Shown here: positions 11,786 through 19,685 of the stretch, piece by piece
How positions within the stretch are numbered: the first letter of the stretch is position 1
Layout of the letters: the number at the start of each line of letters is the position of its first letter
Assembly (NCBI RefSeq): GCF_001895005.1
Contig: NZ_BCXH01000001.1
Span: 248,001 to 312,000, forward strand
From: Rhodococcus yunnanensis NBRC 103083
GTDB taxonomy: Bacteria; Actinomycetota; Actinomycetes; Mycobacteriales; Mycobacteriaceae
Length of the DNA stretch: 64,000 nucleotides
Direction: 5' to 3'
Notes under the pieces: model-generated
What the model was told of the DNA's origin: nothing
Databases searched by the model: none
The model's input: only the letters and a program-made list of their open reading frames with translations
Translations under genes and position numbers: made by a program

Positions 11786-13192
11786 GTGAGCATCGAGTCC
11801 GAGTCGACAGCGCTGTTGACGGAAGAGCTCGGCGCGCTGGCACATCCCCCTGACTCGACGGGGTACCGCGAATCTCTGGGGCGTACGTTCTTTCCCGATG
11901 CCTCGCGCCGATCACCGTCGTGTGTGGTGACCCCGACCAGCGCCGCGGACGTTGCGACCGTCGTGCGAATCGCCGGCCGCACCGGAAGCACGGTGACGGT
12001 TCGCGGAGGTGGCCTCAGTTCGAATTGTGTTGCCGACGGGTCGATCATGATGGATCTGTCCGTCTTCATGAACAGCGCGCGCCCACAGGGCGAGGCAGTG
12101 GTGGTCGATGGTGGCTCGACAGTGGGCACGATGCTCGACGCCATGGCACCCGCTCGTCGAATCGTCCCCGTCGGGATTGCCGAACACGCTGGGTTCGGCT
12201 TGATCGCGCGGGGCGGAATCGGCTATTACACCAGGAGCCTCGGACTGACACTCGATCATCTCAGCGAGGTCGAATTGGTGTTGCCGGACGGAGAGTCGGC
12301 TCGGTTGTCGCATGAGAGCAGAGGGGAGGAGGCCGAACTGTGGTGGGCCGTCCGTGGGTGCGCACCGCCGTTCGGGGTGATCGTCTCGGCAACACTGCGC
12401 ACGCACGAGGTCGGCACCATGTGGGTCGACCGAATGCTGATCGGACTCGACGCTCTGCCGACCTATTTTCGGATCGCACCGCAACTTCCGCGCCACACGA
12501 GCATGGGAGCGGTGCTCGGATACAGCGATTCGGCACCGGGTCGTCCGGTGTTCTTCGTGTACACCGCATGCGCGAGTCGGGATCCCGCCGACATCGACGT
12601 CGGCCGCTGCGCGGCAACCGAGGTCGCCCGAGCATCGAGCGAGCACCACTACCGCTCGGAAACGACCGGCCGCTACCTGTCGGGGCTGCCACAGTATTCG
12701 CCGCCTGGCCGAGGTGGGACGGACCCGGCGCCCATGTCGCTTCCTCAGCCAGGTGACCGGCGCGGGTCGTTCTTCGGAAAAGCATTGTTCGTCGGACCTA
12801 CCCTCGACGCACAGGTGGCCGAGGCGCTGGCCCACCAGATATCACGTGCACCCACTCGAGCCTGTCGGATCGACTTTCAGCAGACCGGGGGAGCGCTCTC
12901 CGACATCGGCGACACCGACACGGCATTCTGGGGCCGCAGCAGCGAATGGAACATCCCTCTCAACGCAATCTGGGACGACCCCGCCGACGGACCTGCGTGC
13001 ACGTCGTGGGCGCGCGACACACTGTCGGCGCTGTCCGGCCACAGAACCGGCGTCTACAGCGTCGAAGTCCGGCCGGGATTCACCGAGACCGACGACGAAA
13101 CGGCCGCCGCGTTCGGGGGCAACCTGAGTAGGCTCCGCGCTGCGCGACGGCAGCACGATCCCACCGGAGTATTCGCTACGTACCCGCTCTGA
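11786..13192 (+). CDS. FAD-linked oxidase of the PCMH/BBE-like type
   Basis: A 468-residue flavoprotein with an N-terminal PCMH-type FAD-binding domain: SCVVTPTSAADVATVVRIA, VTVRGGGLSSNCV and a middle GYYTRSLGLTLDHLSEVELVLPDG. The C-terminus ends with the berberine-bridge-like HDPTGVFATYPL. It probably oxidises an alcohol, sugar or polyphenol-like substrate; which one is unknown. I chose GTG at 11786 because GGAGGA stands five bases upstream; upstream in-frame starts lie in the intergenic region or antisense to the neighbour. It is divergent from the ThDP enzyme, so the two may share regulation. Its stop codon lies in a 17-base tandem repeat. Confidence 0.83.
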   Translation: MSIESESTALLTEELGALAHPPDSTGYRESLGRTFFPDASRRSPSCVVTPTSAADVATVVRIAGRTGSTVTVRGGGLSSNCVADGSIMMDLSVFMNSARPQGEAVVVDGGSTVGTMLDAMAPARRIVPVGIAEHAGFGLIARGGIGYYTRSLGLTLDHLSEVELVLPDGESARLSHESRGEEAELWWAVRGCAPPFGVIVSATLRTHEVGTMWVDRMLIGLDALPTYFRIAPQLPRHTSMGAVLGYSDSAPGRPVFFVYTACASRDPADIDVGRCAATEVARASSEHHYRSETTGRYLSGLPQYSPPGRGGTDPAPMSLPQPGDRRGSFFGKALFVGPTLDAQVAEALAHQISRAPTRACRIDFQQTGGALSDIGDTDTAFWGRSSEWNIPLNAIWDDPADGPACTSWARDTLSALSGHRTGVYSVEVRPGFTETDDETAAAFGGNLSRLRAARRQHDPTGVFATYPL

Positions 13193-13230
13193 CGCCGTAC
13201 CCGCTCTGACACCGTACCCGCTCTGACACC
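13180..13230 (+). repeat. 17-bp tandem triplication spanning the oxidase stop codon
   Basis: The unit GTACCCGCTCTGACACC occurs three times (13180-13196 with one mismatch, 13197-13213, 13214-13230). The first copy contains the last codons and the TGA of the oxidase gene. The last copy ends ten bases before the stop of the convergent DUF4436 gene. Confidence 0.95.
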
Positions 13231-13240
13231 TGCAGGGGCG

Positions 13241-14137
13241 TCACGGTGCTTGCCGCCACCAGGCGAGGACATACAGTGCCATTGCCGTGGCCAAACCGGC
13301 GACGACCCACAGTACGAGCGTGTAATCCACCCAGGACCCTATCGGGGGATTGCCAGGGAACAGGTTTCGGATGGGGAGTACCGCGAACAACATGACGGCG
13401 AACCACGTGACCATCGGTGGTTGGAATTTCTTGCGATTCCGAATCGTCTGAATCGTCACGAACAGCGCGCACAGCGGTAGAACCAGCAGGACGGCGCAGA
13501 CCGCGAGGGCGAAGATCAGTGATCCGGCTGTTCGGTGCGCCGTGATGTCGAACGACTGACCCGACGAGGGATCGGTGTCACCGGCGTCGATGTTCCAGCC
13601 TGTCAAGGAATTCGTGACCGCAACCTGCGCTGGAACAGGCACCGGCCCTGATCCGGAATCACGGAGCACGCGTACCACGACATCGGTGGCCTGTTGCGAG
13701 TCGAAAGGCCACTGGGTGATGTCTCCGTCGGAGTACAAGGTCACCGGAAGCGCGCCGACTCTGGTGCCGCTCGGGAACTGGAGTGGTCCGTCGATCGCCG
13801 TCGGAGACAGATCGACCTCCACATCGTCGACGAGATATCCGTTCGCGTCCAGCAGTGAACTCCCCGGATAGACGGACACCCGAGCGCCGATCGAGAAGTT
13901 CTCGCCGTCCACTGCATCGACATCGAGATAGACGAGCGCACCTGAACTCTCCGGCTCCCGTAGATCGGGTGTGTCGGTGTCGCTTCCGCTCGCGTATGCG
14001 AATACGACACCGACGTAGGTCACCACCGCGAGAACCGCTATGACAATGCCACGCCACGTCCACGCTCGGCCACGGGCCGTGCCCTCGTCATCAGCACCCA
14101 CGGGGTAAGCCTCTCTCGGCCTCGACCTTTCGGGCAC
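13241..14137 (-). CDS. DUF4436 membrane protein
   Basis: A 298-residue protein typical of the DUF4436 family. One transmembrane helix lies at about 29-49 (GIVIAVLAVVTYVGVVFAYA). A long outside beta-rich domain follows, with DVEVDLSPTAIDGPLQFPSG and TLYSDGDITQWPFDSQ. Three more helices lie at about 203-225, 240-258 and 270-292. Function is unknown; the topology suggests a sensor or envelope protein. The start is GTG at 14137 with GGAG ten bases upstream. It runs convergent to the oxidase gene and lies downstream of the E1/nitroreductase gene on the same strand, 87 bases away. Confidence 0.83.
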   Translation of the reverse strand: MPERSRPREAYPVGADDEGTARGRAWTWRGIVIAVLAVVTYVGVVFAYASGSDTDTPDLREPESSGALVYLDVDAVDGENFSIGARVSVYPGSSLLDANGYLVDDVEVDLSPTAIDGPLQFPSGTRVGALPVTLYSDGDITQWPFDSQQATDVVVRVLRDSGSGPVPVPAQVAVTNSLTGWNIDAGDTDPSSGQSFDITAHRTAGSLIFALAVCAVLLVLPLCALFVTIQTIRNRKKFQPPMVTWFAVMLFAVLPIRNLFPGNPPIGSWVDYTLVLWVVAGLATAMALYVLAWWRQAP

Positions 14138-14224
14138 CGCGGTCGGGCTCCGATTCGCGGCAAGTCTATTGCGCGCGAGCGCGGCGCGAGTCGATTTCGA
14201 GTGCGGGGCCCGAGCGGTGTGCGA

Positions 14225-16363
14225 TCAGAGGGACAGTCTTCGGCTCGGCTCAGGCGCGGAATCGGTACGGAAGACCCGAAGCAGCAGCGCGATCCGCTCA
14301 CTGTCGAGGACGCCGAGCGTCGTGCCGAGGGACGTCGACAAGTCCTGTAGCTCCGTGCCACGATCAGAGGAAATGGATTCGATCTCCTCTGCCCGGTTCG
14401 CGTACAGGAACAGTGGGGTGATCGGATGTACTGCGTATCCACGTCGTTCGGCGTCGACCCACAATGACTGTGCGATTCGGCCGCCGCGGATGTAATCGGC
14501 AGGCGTCTCACCGTCCACCACAACGGCGACCACGGCGGAACTTCCGCTGATCCGATCGTGTGTGTCCCGTCCCAGCATCGATCCGGCGTCCCAGTCCGCC
14601 AGCGCGCCCATCACGTCCGATCTGGCGAGAACGTCGAGCATGATCAGCTCGTCTGCGGCGATCCCCAACGACGTGACCTCGATCCCGGTGTCTCCGTGTG
14701 CCGAGAGGTCCGCGCCGGTCTCCGGCCATCGCAGTTCGCTGATCATCTCCCCGTGAAGCGGACCGGTGAGAAATCTGATGCGATCGCCTGCAGCGACGAT
14801 GTCGGCGACCTCGTCGATGGTCCCCGGATCGATGATCACGATTGCCCGTGCGTCCGCGCCATCGGCTACAGCGCCGAGTTCCTCTGCATCGGCGAGAGAC
14901 ATCGATGCGGCGATGGGCGCGGCGCGGTTGGTCGCCCGAGCCAGCACGTGCGTGATGTCGAGTCCGCTGCGCGCGTGTCCCTCGGTCCCGAACTCGACCC
15001 GAACCGCGGTGTCGACACCGTGTCCGGTCACCACCACGTCGCCGAGTACGCCGCGGTCTGTCGCGGCTGCAATCGCGTTGTGGACGGCGGCACCGAGTGC
15101 GACGAAACTGCCGCGGTAGGCAATGTCGACCGAAGACGAACGAGCGGGATCGACTCGCAGAGTGATTCCCGAGTCGTCGACGTCGAGAGACCACGGCTGC
15201 GCATTGCCGCCTGACGGGGCCCGGCCGGCGGCGAACGATATCGCAGAGGCCGTGTCGAGAGTCCGGTACACCGCAACCGGCGAAGGACGCTCGTCTTGTT
15301 CTCGCGTGACCTCGCGCGTCACGACGGGCACGTCTCCCAGCAGATCCAGCGTGTCGTCGACATCGATGCGGATCCGACCCGACGGAAGAGGCTCTCCCAA
15401 CCCGAAACGTCGAACCGCAGCCGCGACCGATGCGCCACCGAGCAGGACATCGCCGCCGAGCTGCGGCCACGTCGACAGTGTTCTGCCCATTTCGAGAAGC
15501 GATGCAGCCATTCGTGTGGACAGTGCCTTCGGATCGAGAATGCGCAAACCCAACGGAACCTTCTGCCTGGCAGTCAGATCCGCCAGCGACGTGCTGTCGA
15601 TATCACCGACAAGACCGTGGAACAGTGGCCGATCCGGCTCGAGGTCGAAACGCTCCACGTCGAGCACCCCACGGTCGCTGGTTTCCATGACAACGGGAAT
15701 CCGTCGCGCGCGCGCCCGTTCGCGGACCAGTACCTTGACGTCGAACGAATCGCATTCCTCCAACACCAGGTCGAGCCCGTCGAGGAAGTCGTCGATGTTG
15801 TCTGTCCCAATTCCGTCGGTCCGTACGCGCACCGGGAGGTAAGGATCGATTTCGGCAATTCGCCGAGCAGCCACGATCGCTTTGTTCACACCCAGATCGG
15901 CAAGAGAGACCGGGATTCGGTTGAGATTCGACAGATCGACGTCGTCGAAGTCGACGAGATCGAGTGAACCACACAGGCCTTCCATCGCCAGTGCGTAGGC
16001 CACTGTGTGTCCGACCGAGAGTCCGACGACACCGATGGACAGTTGCCGCAGCCTGTCCTGCTCGGACGCGGTGATCTTGTTCCGATTGCGATCCAATCTC
16101 AGTCGGTGGAAGCCGGCTGGGCCGAGTACGCGAACTGCGGTCGATCGCCACGGGTAGTGCACCCAGCGAGGCTGCTCGGCAAGAGCCTCGTCGGACGGCG
16201 GGGGAGTGAGTGATCGGAGCGAGGCGAGCTGTTCGTCTGTGGTGTCGAGCATCCGTGTTCCCTCGGCGCGCACCTGTTCGAGTTGGACGTCGGTGAGAAA
16301 TACGGCGGAGGAAATGTCGATTCTTCCCGTCGAACTACTCGCTGGGGACGTGCTGTGATTCAT
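14225..16363 (-). CDS. E1-like (ThiF) / nitroreductase fusion, Rv1355c family
   Basis: A 712-residue two-domain protein. Residues about 95-350 form a ThiF/E1-like adenylating Rossmann domain with GVVGLSVGHTVAYALAMEG and the nucleotide-binding DFDDVDLSNLNR. I see neither the zinc CxxC pairs nor a clear thioester cysteine of ubiquitin-type E1s. Residues about 380-700 form an FMN nitroreductase-like domain (APSGGNAQPW). The M. tuberculosis relative Rv1355c is often labelled MoeY, but a molybdopterin role is unproven. Next to it here are a divergent GNAT-like gene and a diguanylate cyclase; Rv1355c is likewise next to the c-di-GMP gene Rv1354c. I chose ATG at 16363 because AGAGGA precedes it; an earlier in-frame start at 16399 is possible. 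Confidence 0.85.
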   Translation of the reverse strand: MNHSTSPASSSTGRIDISSAVFLTDVQLEQVRAEGTRMLDTTDEQLASLRSLTPPPSDEALAEQPRWVHYPWRSTAVRVLGPAGFHRLRLDRNRNKITASEQDRLRQLSIGVVGLSVGHTVAYALAMEGLCGSLDLVDFDDVDLSNLNRIPVSLADLGVNKAIVAARRIAEIDPYLPVRVRTDGIGTDNIDDFLDGLDLVLEECDSFDVKVLVRERARARRIPVVMETSDRGVLDVERFDLEPDRPLFHGLVGDIDSTSLADLTARQKVPLGLRILDPKALSTRMAASLLEMGRTLSTWPQLGGDVLLGGASVAAAVRRFGLGEPLPSGRIRIDVDDTLDLLGDVPVVTREVTREQDERPSPVAVYRTLDTASAISFAAGRAPSGGNAQPWSLDVDDSGITLRVDPARSSSVDIAYRGSFVALGAAVHNAIAAATDRGVLGDVVVTGHGVDTAVRVEFGTEGHARSGLDITHVLARATNRAAPIAASMSLADAEELGAVADGADARAIVIIDPGTIDEVADIVAAGDRIRFLTGPLHGEMISELRWPETGADLSAHGDTGIEVTSLGIAADELIMLDVLARSDVMGALADWDAGSMLGRDTHDRISGSSAVVAVVVDGETPADYIRGGRIAQSLWVDAERRGYAVHPITPLFLYANRAEEIESISSDRGTELQDLSTSLGTTLGVLDSERIALLLRVFRTDSAPEPSRRLSL

Positions 16364-16588
16364 CGGTTCCTCTCGGGGCGACGGGACTGCGTGAGACATC
16401 CGGTTGTTTCATCTTCTACTGTTCTTCGGTTGCGGAACCGGCGGGGATAGCTGCCTGCGTTGTGCGGTGGCCCTTTCACCGCCCACAATCGAACACGGTG
16501 CACCGCATCGCAGTGGCCCTCGCCGACATTCGTCGGTCCCCTCATGGCGTCCGAGTAACGACGGGCGCTACACGCGAAAGGTCTCTTC

Positions 16589-17317
16589 ATGACTGTCTCT
16601 TCCCTCGACCGAACGGCATTTCGAACTGCGCCCTGCGATGTGGGCAGAGCCGAAATTTTCGACGACTCCACGGGCCTCGGTCTCGTACGAACCACCCCGC
16701 GTGAAGATCCTGGGTTGTGGGCCGAGTTCCTGCGCGGCGCGCGCAGGTCGTACGAAAAGCATGGTGTGACGATGGCGATGGAGCAGGACGCGCGTCGAAT
16801 CGGCGCCGAAACTGCCCTGTTCTTCGCCACGATCGACAGAGCGGGCGACGTCGTCGGCGGAGTCCGCGGCCAGGGTGCGTATCAACGTGCCGAGCAATCG
16901 CACGCGCTGACGGAGTGGGCCGGAAATCCGGGGCGAGACATGATCAGATCGATGATCGATTCGCGCGTGGGCGACGGTGTCGTGGAGATGAAAACGGCCT
17001 GGGTCGGTTCCCATGCCACCGATCCCGGACTGGTGGCAGGCGCACTCGCGCGCGTCGCCATTCCAACGATGGATGCCATGGACGTGCGGTGGGTCATGGC
17101 GACTGCGGCCGAACACGTGCTCCGACGATGGGAGTCGTCCGGTGGACGCGTCGCCGAATCCGTTCCGCACGCCGCGTATCCCGACGCGAGATACAAAACC
17201 CGCATCATGTGGTGGGACAGGCACTCGATCCAGGACGACGCGCAACCGGTCGTGCTGTCTCTGATGCGTCGTGATGCGCGCGCGTTGGACAGGTCGGCGA
17301 CGTCCGCGGCCGCGTGA
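16589..17317 (+). CDS. GNAT-like acyltransferase-fold protein
   Basis: A 242-residue protein that reads like a GNAT/autoinducer-synthase-type N-acyltransferase: a central strand-helix with TALFFATIDRAGDVVGGVRGQG, then VVEMKTAWVG, and a C-terminal AYPDARYKTRIMWWDR. The acyl-CoA binding loop is not clear enough to name a donor. It is divergent from the E1/nitroreductase gene (225 bases between starts) and convergent with the diguanylate cyclase, 15 bases between stops. ATG at 16589 has only a weak purine stretch (GCGAAAGG) upstream. Function is inferred from fold only and could be amino acid or peptide N-acylation. Confidence 0.6.
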   Translation: MTVSSLDRTAFRTAPCDVGRAEIFDDSTGLGLVRTTPREDPGLWAEFLRGARRSYEKHGVTMAMEQDARRIGAETALFFATIDRAGDVVGGVRGQGAYQRAEQSHALTEWAGNPGRDMIRSMIDSRVGDGVVEMKTAWVGSHATDPGLVAGALARVAIPTMDAMDVRWVMATAAEHVLRRWESSGGRVAESVPHAAYPDARYKTRIMWWDRHSIQDDAQPVVLSLMRRDARALDRSATSAAA

Positions 17318-17332
17318 GATGCAGGCCTCGGC

Positions 17333-18541
17333 TCACGATCTGGTCTGCGCAACGAAGAGCCTGCACCTGGGCATCGATTCGCTGATGACGAGATTCCGGC
17401 CGCCGGACTTGGCCTTGTAGAGCATCCGATCGGCAGCAGTGGAAAGTTGGTCGATGATCGTCTCGGTGGAATCGCCGGATCCGCGATCGATCAGCACCGG
17501 TGCGGACACCGCACCGATGCTGATCGTCACATCGGTAGACTTCTCGACCTCACGGCGAATTCTTTCGACGATGTCGGTCCACTCGTCGACCGAGTCCACC
17601 ATCGTCAAGATGATGAATTCCTCACCGCCGAGGCGGGCAGTGAGAGACCCGGATGGGATCATCTCGTTCATGACGTCGACCGTGTCGACCAGAACGGCAT
17701 CGCCGCTTGCGTGTCCCCGTTTGTCGTTGATGGACTTGAAGTGGTCGATGTCGATCAACGCGCATCCGATTTCGGTTTCGGCGTGAGCGGCATCGATCAA
17801 GATCCGGGCGGTCCGCGCGTAGAAGCCGCGCCGGTTCAGCAGTCCGGTCAGCGGATCGATCTCCGCAAGATGCGCCGCGCGCGTCACTGCCCGTTCCAAC
17901 GACAGACGCAGAGCAGCCACCATGAACACCGGCAACACGATCACAGTGACTCCTACGCCGCACGCCACCAGTGCCGCGGAGAACGACGTCGCCTCGGCCA
18001 CCGACACAAGCGAAGCAAGGAGGATTGCGTACGTGGTCGACCATGCGACAACCCGTGGCGTGGAGGCCATGGCCGCGATCGCCGGAATGGCCGACAGCAA
18101 GGTGACGATCGCTCTCGCCGCTGCCGGGTCCGTCACCAGATAGGCCGCGACCGCGATGCCGGTCATCCCGAGGAAACCCAGCATTGCAAATGCTCGGTCC
18201 GTCAGTCTGCCCATGACCAACGTCGATACGAAGCTGATGACAGTGCACACCCAGACCACGAGGAGACTGGGCAGTGCTCCTGGCTTGAGAAAATCCGCAG
18301 AAAGCAAAGCCAACGCGGGCAGCGGAAGAGCCCCGGATGTACTGAACAACACTGCCGTGGACCGTGCGTCGGATCGGCTCCACCACCACTGCGCCCACCG
18401 TCTCGGAAACGAGGGTTCCGTGACAGTCGGCACGGGTTCCGTTGTCTGTCGACCCAACGCGTTACCCGACAGCATCGCGGAGTTCGTGGGTTGGGTCGCT
18501 GCCCGCTGACGTGAAAGCCACCCCCGTGATACCCACGACAC
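17333..18541 (-). CDS. Membrane diguanylate cyclase (GGDEF domain)
   Basis: A 402-residue protein that should make cyclic di-GMP from two GTP. About six hydrophobic helices lie between residues 60 and 210. The GGDEF domain follows: DPLTGLLNRRGF, DIDHFKSINDKRGHASGD, and the active-site signature GGEEF at 305-309. The catalytic residues look intact, so it is probably active. Two starts compete: GTG at 18541 with GGAGG eight bases upstream, or ATG at 18475 without a clear site. The first overlaps a small upstream ORF by 80 bases. It ends convergent to the GNAT-like gene. The signal sensed by the membrane part is unknown. Confidence 0.9.
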   Translation of the reverse strand: MSWVSRGWLSRQRAATQPTNSAMLSGNALGRQTTEPVPTVTEPSFPRRWAQWWWSRSDARSTAVLFSTSGALPLPALALLSADFLKPGALPSLLVVWVCTVISFVSTLVMGRLTDRAFAMLGFLGMTGIAVAAYLVTDPAAARAIVTLLSAIPAIAAMASTPRVVAWSTTYAILLASLVSVAEATSFSAALVACGVGVTVIVLPVFMVAALRLSLERAVTRAAHLAEIDPLTGLLNRRGFYARTARILIDAAHAETEIGCALIDIDHFKSINDKRGHASGDAVLVDTVDVMNEMIPSGSLTARLGGEEFIILTMVDSVDEWTDIVERIRREVEKSTDVTISIGAVSAPVLIDRGSGDSTETIIDQLSTAADRMLYKAKSGGRNLVISESMPRCRLFVAQTRS

Positions 18542-18767
18542 CGCGCACCTCCGGGAACACGATCACAGCCTCCACACCTTCTCCGTAGCGCACCGAGCAA
18601 CAGCGCCCCAACATGTTGATCTTGTAGTAGATCACAATGCGGCCCTGCCGGGATCGAACGACTCGTGCAAGTCGCGATGCGCACGACAATACGGACCGAA
18701 TTCGTTTTTCGTCGCCGCTATCCATCGGGTACGTAACCGACTCGAGAATGAAACCGACAGGTCTCAC
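18462..18767 (-). CDS. Possible small protein of 101 residues upstream of the diguanylate cyclase
   Basis: An open frame starting with GTG at 18767, preceded by GGAGTTCTCC, a good ribosome binding site. The product is basic in the middle (SRLARVVRSRQGRIVIYYKI) and ends with a strand-rich part (VEAVIVFPEVRGVVGITGVAF). I do not recognise a family. It overlaps the longest form of the cyclase by 80 bases, or by 14 if the cyclase starts at 18475. It otherwise fills a gene-free stretch of about 310 bases (18542-18853), in which I see nothing else convincing. It could be a small partner of the cyclase or chance. Confidence 0.4.
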   Translation of the reverse strand: MRPVGFILESVTYPMDSGDEKRIRSVLSCASRLARVVRSRQGRIVIYYKINMLGRCCSVRYGEGVEAVIVFPEVRGVVGITGVAFTSAGSDPTHELRDAVG

Positions 18768-18853
18768 GGAGAACTCCAGCGCCGTCGGCGATTCGGTGCA
18801 CTACGCCGTTGCGGATGCGACCGTCGGTCGCAAAAACATGCAGCTGGTCGACG

Positions 18854-19564
18854 TCAGGAATCGGCGCTGCTGATGCTGGGGCGGCCAGGCAGAGCTCGCC
18901 GTACGTCGGATGTGCGCGGCAGGACGAACCAACCGGGGAAGCCGCGCCGCAGACTCTCGGGCCCAGAGATGCCGAGCACCTCCGCCCTGAGGGCCTCGTG
19001 CCACGACATGTCACCACTCCAGATCTCGGTCAGCCCGCGCAACGTGGCCGAGACGGTCAGCGACACGTCGAAGCCTGGATCGACGTCGCAGATGTCCACG
19101 TCGTGACCATCGAGGACCAACCACCAATCCCCGGCTCTTTGTTGCACATCACGAATTCTGAACTTCACGACAGTCCGTCCGACCGGAACCGCCGAGGTAT
19201 CGACACGTCGATGCATGTCCCACATGAGCAGCCGCGGATCGAGATCCGAATCGCCCAGCGTTCCGATCCATCGAGCACCCCAGGATCCGAGAGCTTCGAC
19301 GACCGATCGCAGTTCCAGTCCTGCATCGGTGAGGGTGTAATGCACTTCGTCGCCGACGGTCCGCCTTTCGACGACACCGGCAGCAGAGAGCTGATGTAGC
19401 CGCTTGGACAGCAGGCTCGGGGACATGCGGGGGAGTCCCCGGCGAAGATCGTTGAACCGTTTGCTTCCGAGAACGAGTTCTCGCACGACCAGCAGGGTCC
19501 AGCGCTCGTCGAACAACTCCATCGCCTTGGCGACGGGGCAGAACTGGTGGTAGGTCGCCCCCAT
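18854..19564 (-). CDS. HxlR-family transcriptional regulator with C-terminal SCP2-like domain
   Basis: A 236-residue regulator. The first 110 residues are an HxlR winged helix: FCPVAKAMELFDERWTLLVVRELVLG, then RFNDLRRGLPRMSPSLLSKRL as the recognition region, and VHYTLTDAG as the wing. C9 in the HQFCPVAK start is in the place where redox-sensing HxlR proteins carry a cysteine. The C-terminal 110 residues look like an SCP2 or sterol-carrier-like fold often fused to HxlR in actinobacteria. It is divergent from a methyltransferase gene; an inverted repeat between them (19608-19626) may be its operator. Confidence 0.87.
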   Translation of the reverse strand: MGATYHQFCPVAKAMELFDERWTLLVVRELVLGSKRFNDLRRGLPRMSPSLLSKRLHQLSAAGVVERRTVGDEVHYTLTDAGLELRSVVEALGSWGARWIGTLGDSDLDPRLLMWDMHRRVDTSAVPVGRTVVKFRIRDVQQRAGDWWLVLDGHDVDICDVDPGFDVSLTVSATLRGLTEIWSGDMSWHEALRAEVLGISGPESLRRGFPGWFVLPRTSDVRRALPGRPSISSADS

Positions 19565-19607
19565 AACCCGAATTTTATGCCCGTCCGATGCTCATCACCA
19601 GGGCGAG

Positions 19608-19626
19608 CAGTACAGATTCAGTACTG
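19608..19626. promoter_or_regulatory. Inverted repeat, candidate HxlR operator
   Basis: CAGTAC (19608-19613) and GTACTG (19621-19626) form a perfect six-base inverted repeat with seven bases between, in the 121-base gap between the divergent HxlR regulator and methyltransferase genes. HxlR proteins bind such dyads as dimers. That it is this regulator's operator is inference. Confidence 0.5.
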
Positions 19627-19685
19627 GAGACGGGCGCTGTCAGGTTCCTACCATTCAAGTACAACCAGATGGGAGGGAAAGTGAC

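Noticed and set aside
14225..16363. Naming the E1/nitroreductase fusion as a molybdopterin gene (MoeY)
   Set aside because: No zinc CxxC or MoaD-partner evidence, and no molybdenum-cofactor genes nearby.
16427..16440. Small dyad CGGTT-N4-AACCG in the E1/GNAT divergent region
   Set aside because: Five-base arms are expected by chance in DNA of this composition; no supporting context.
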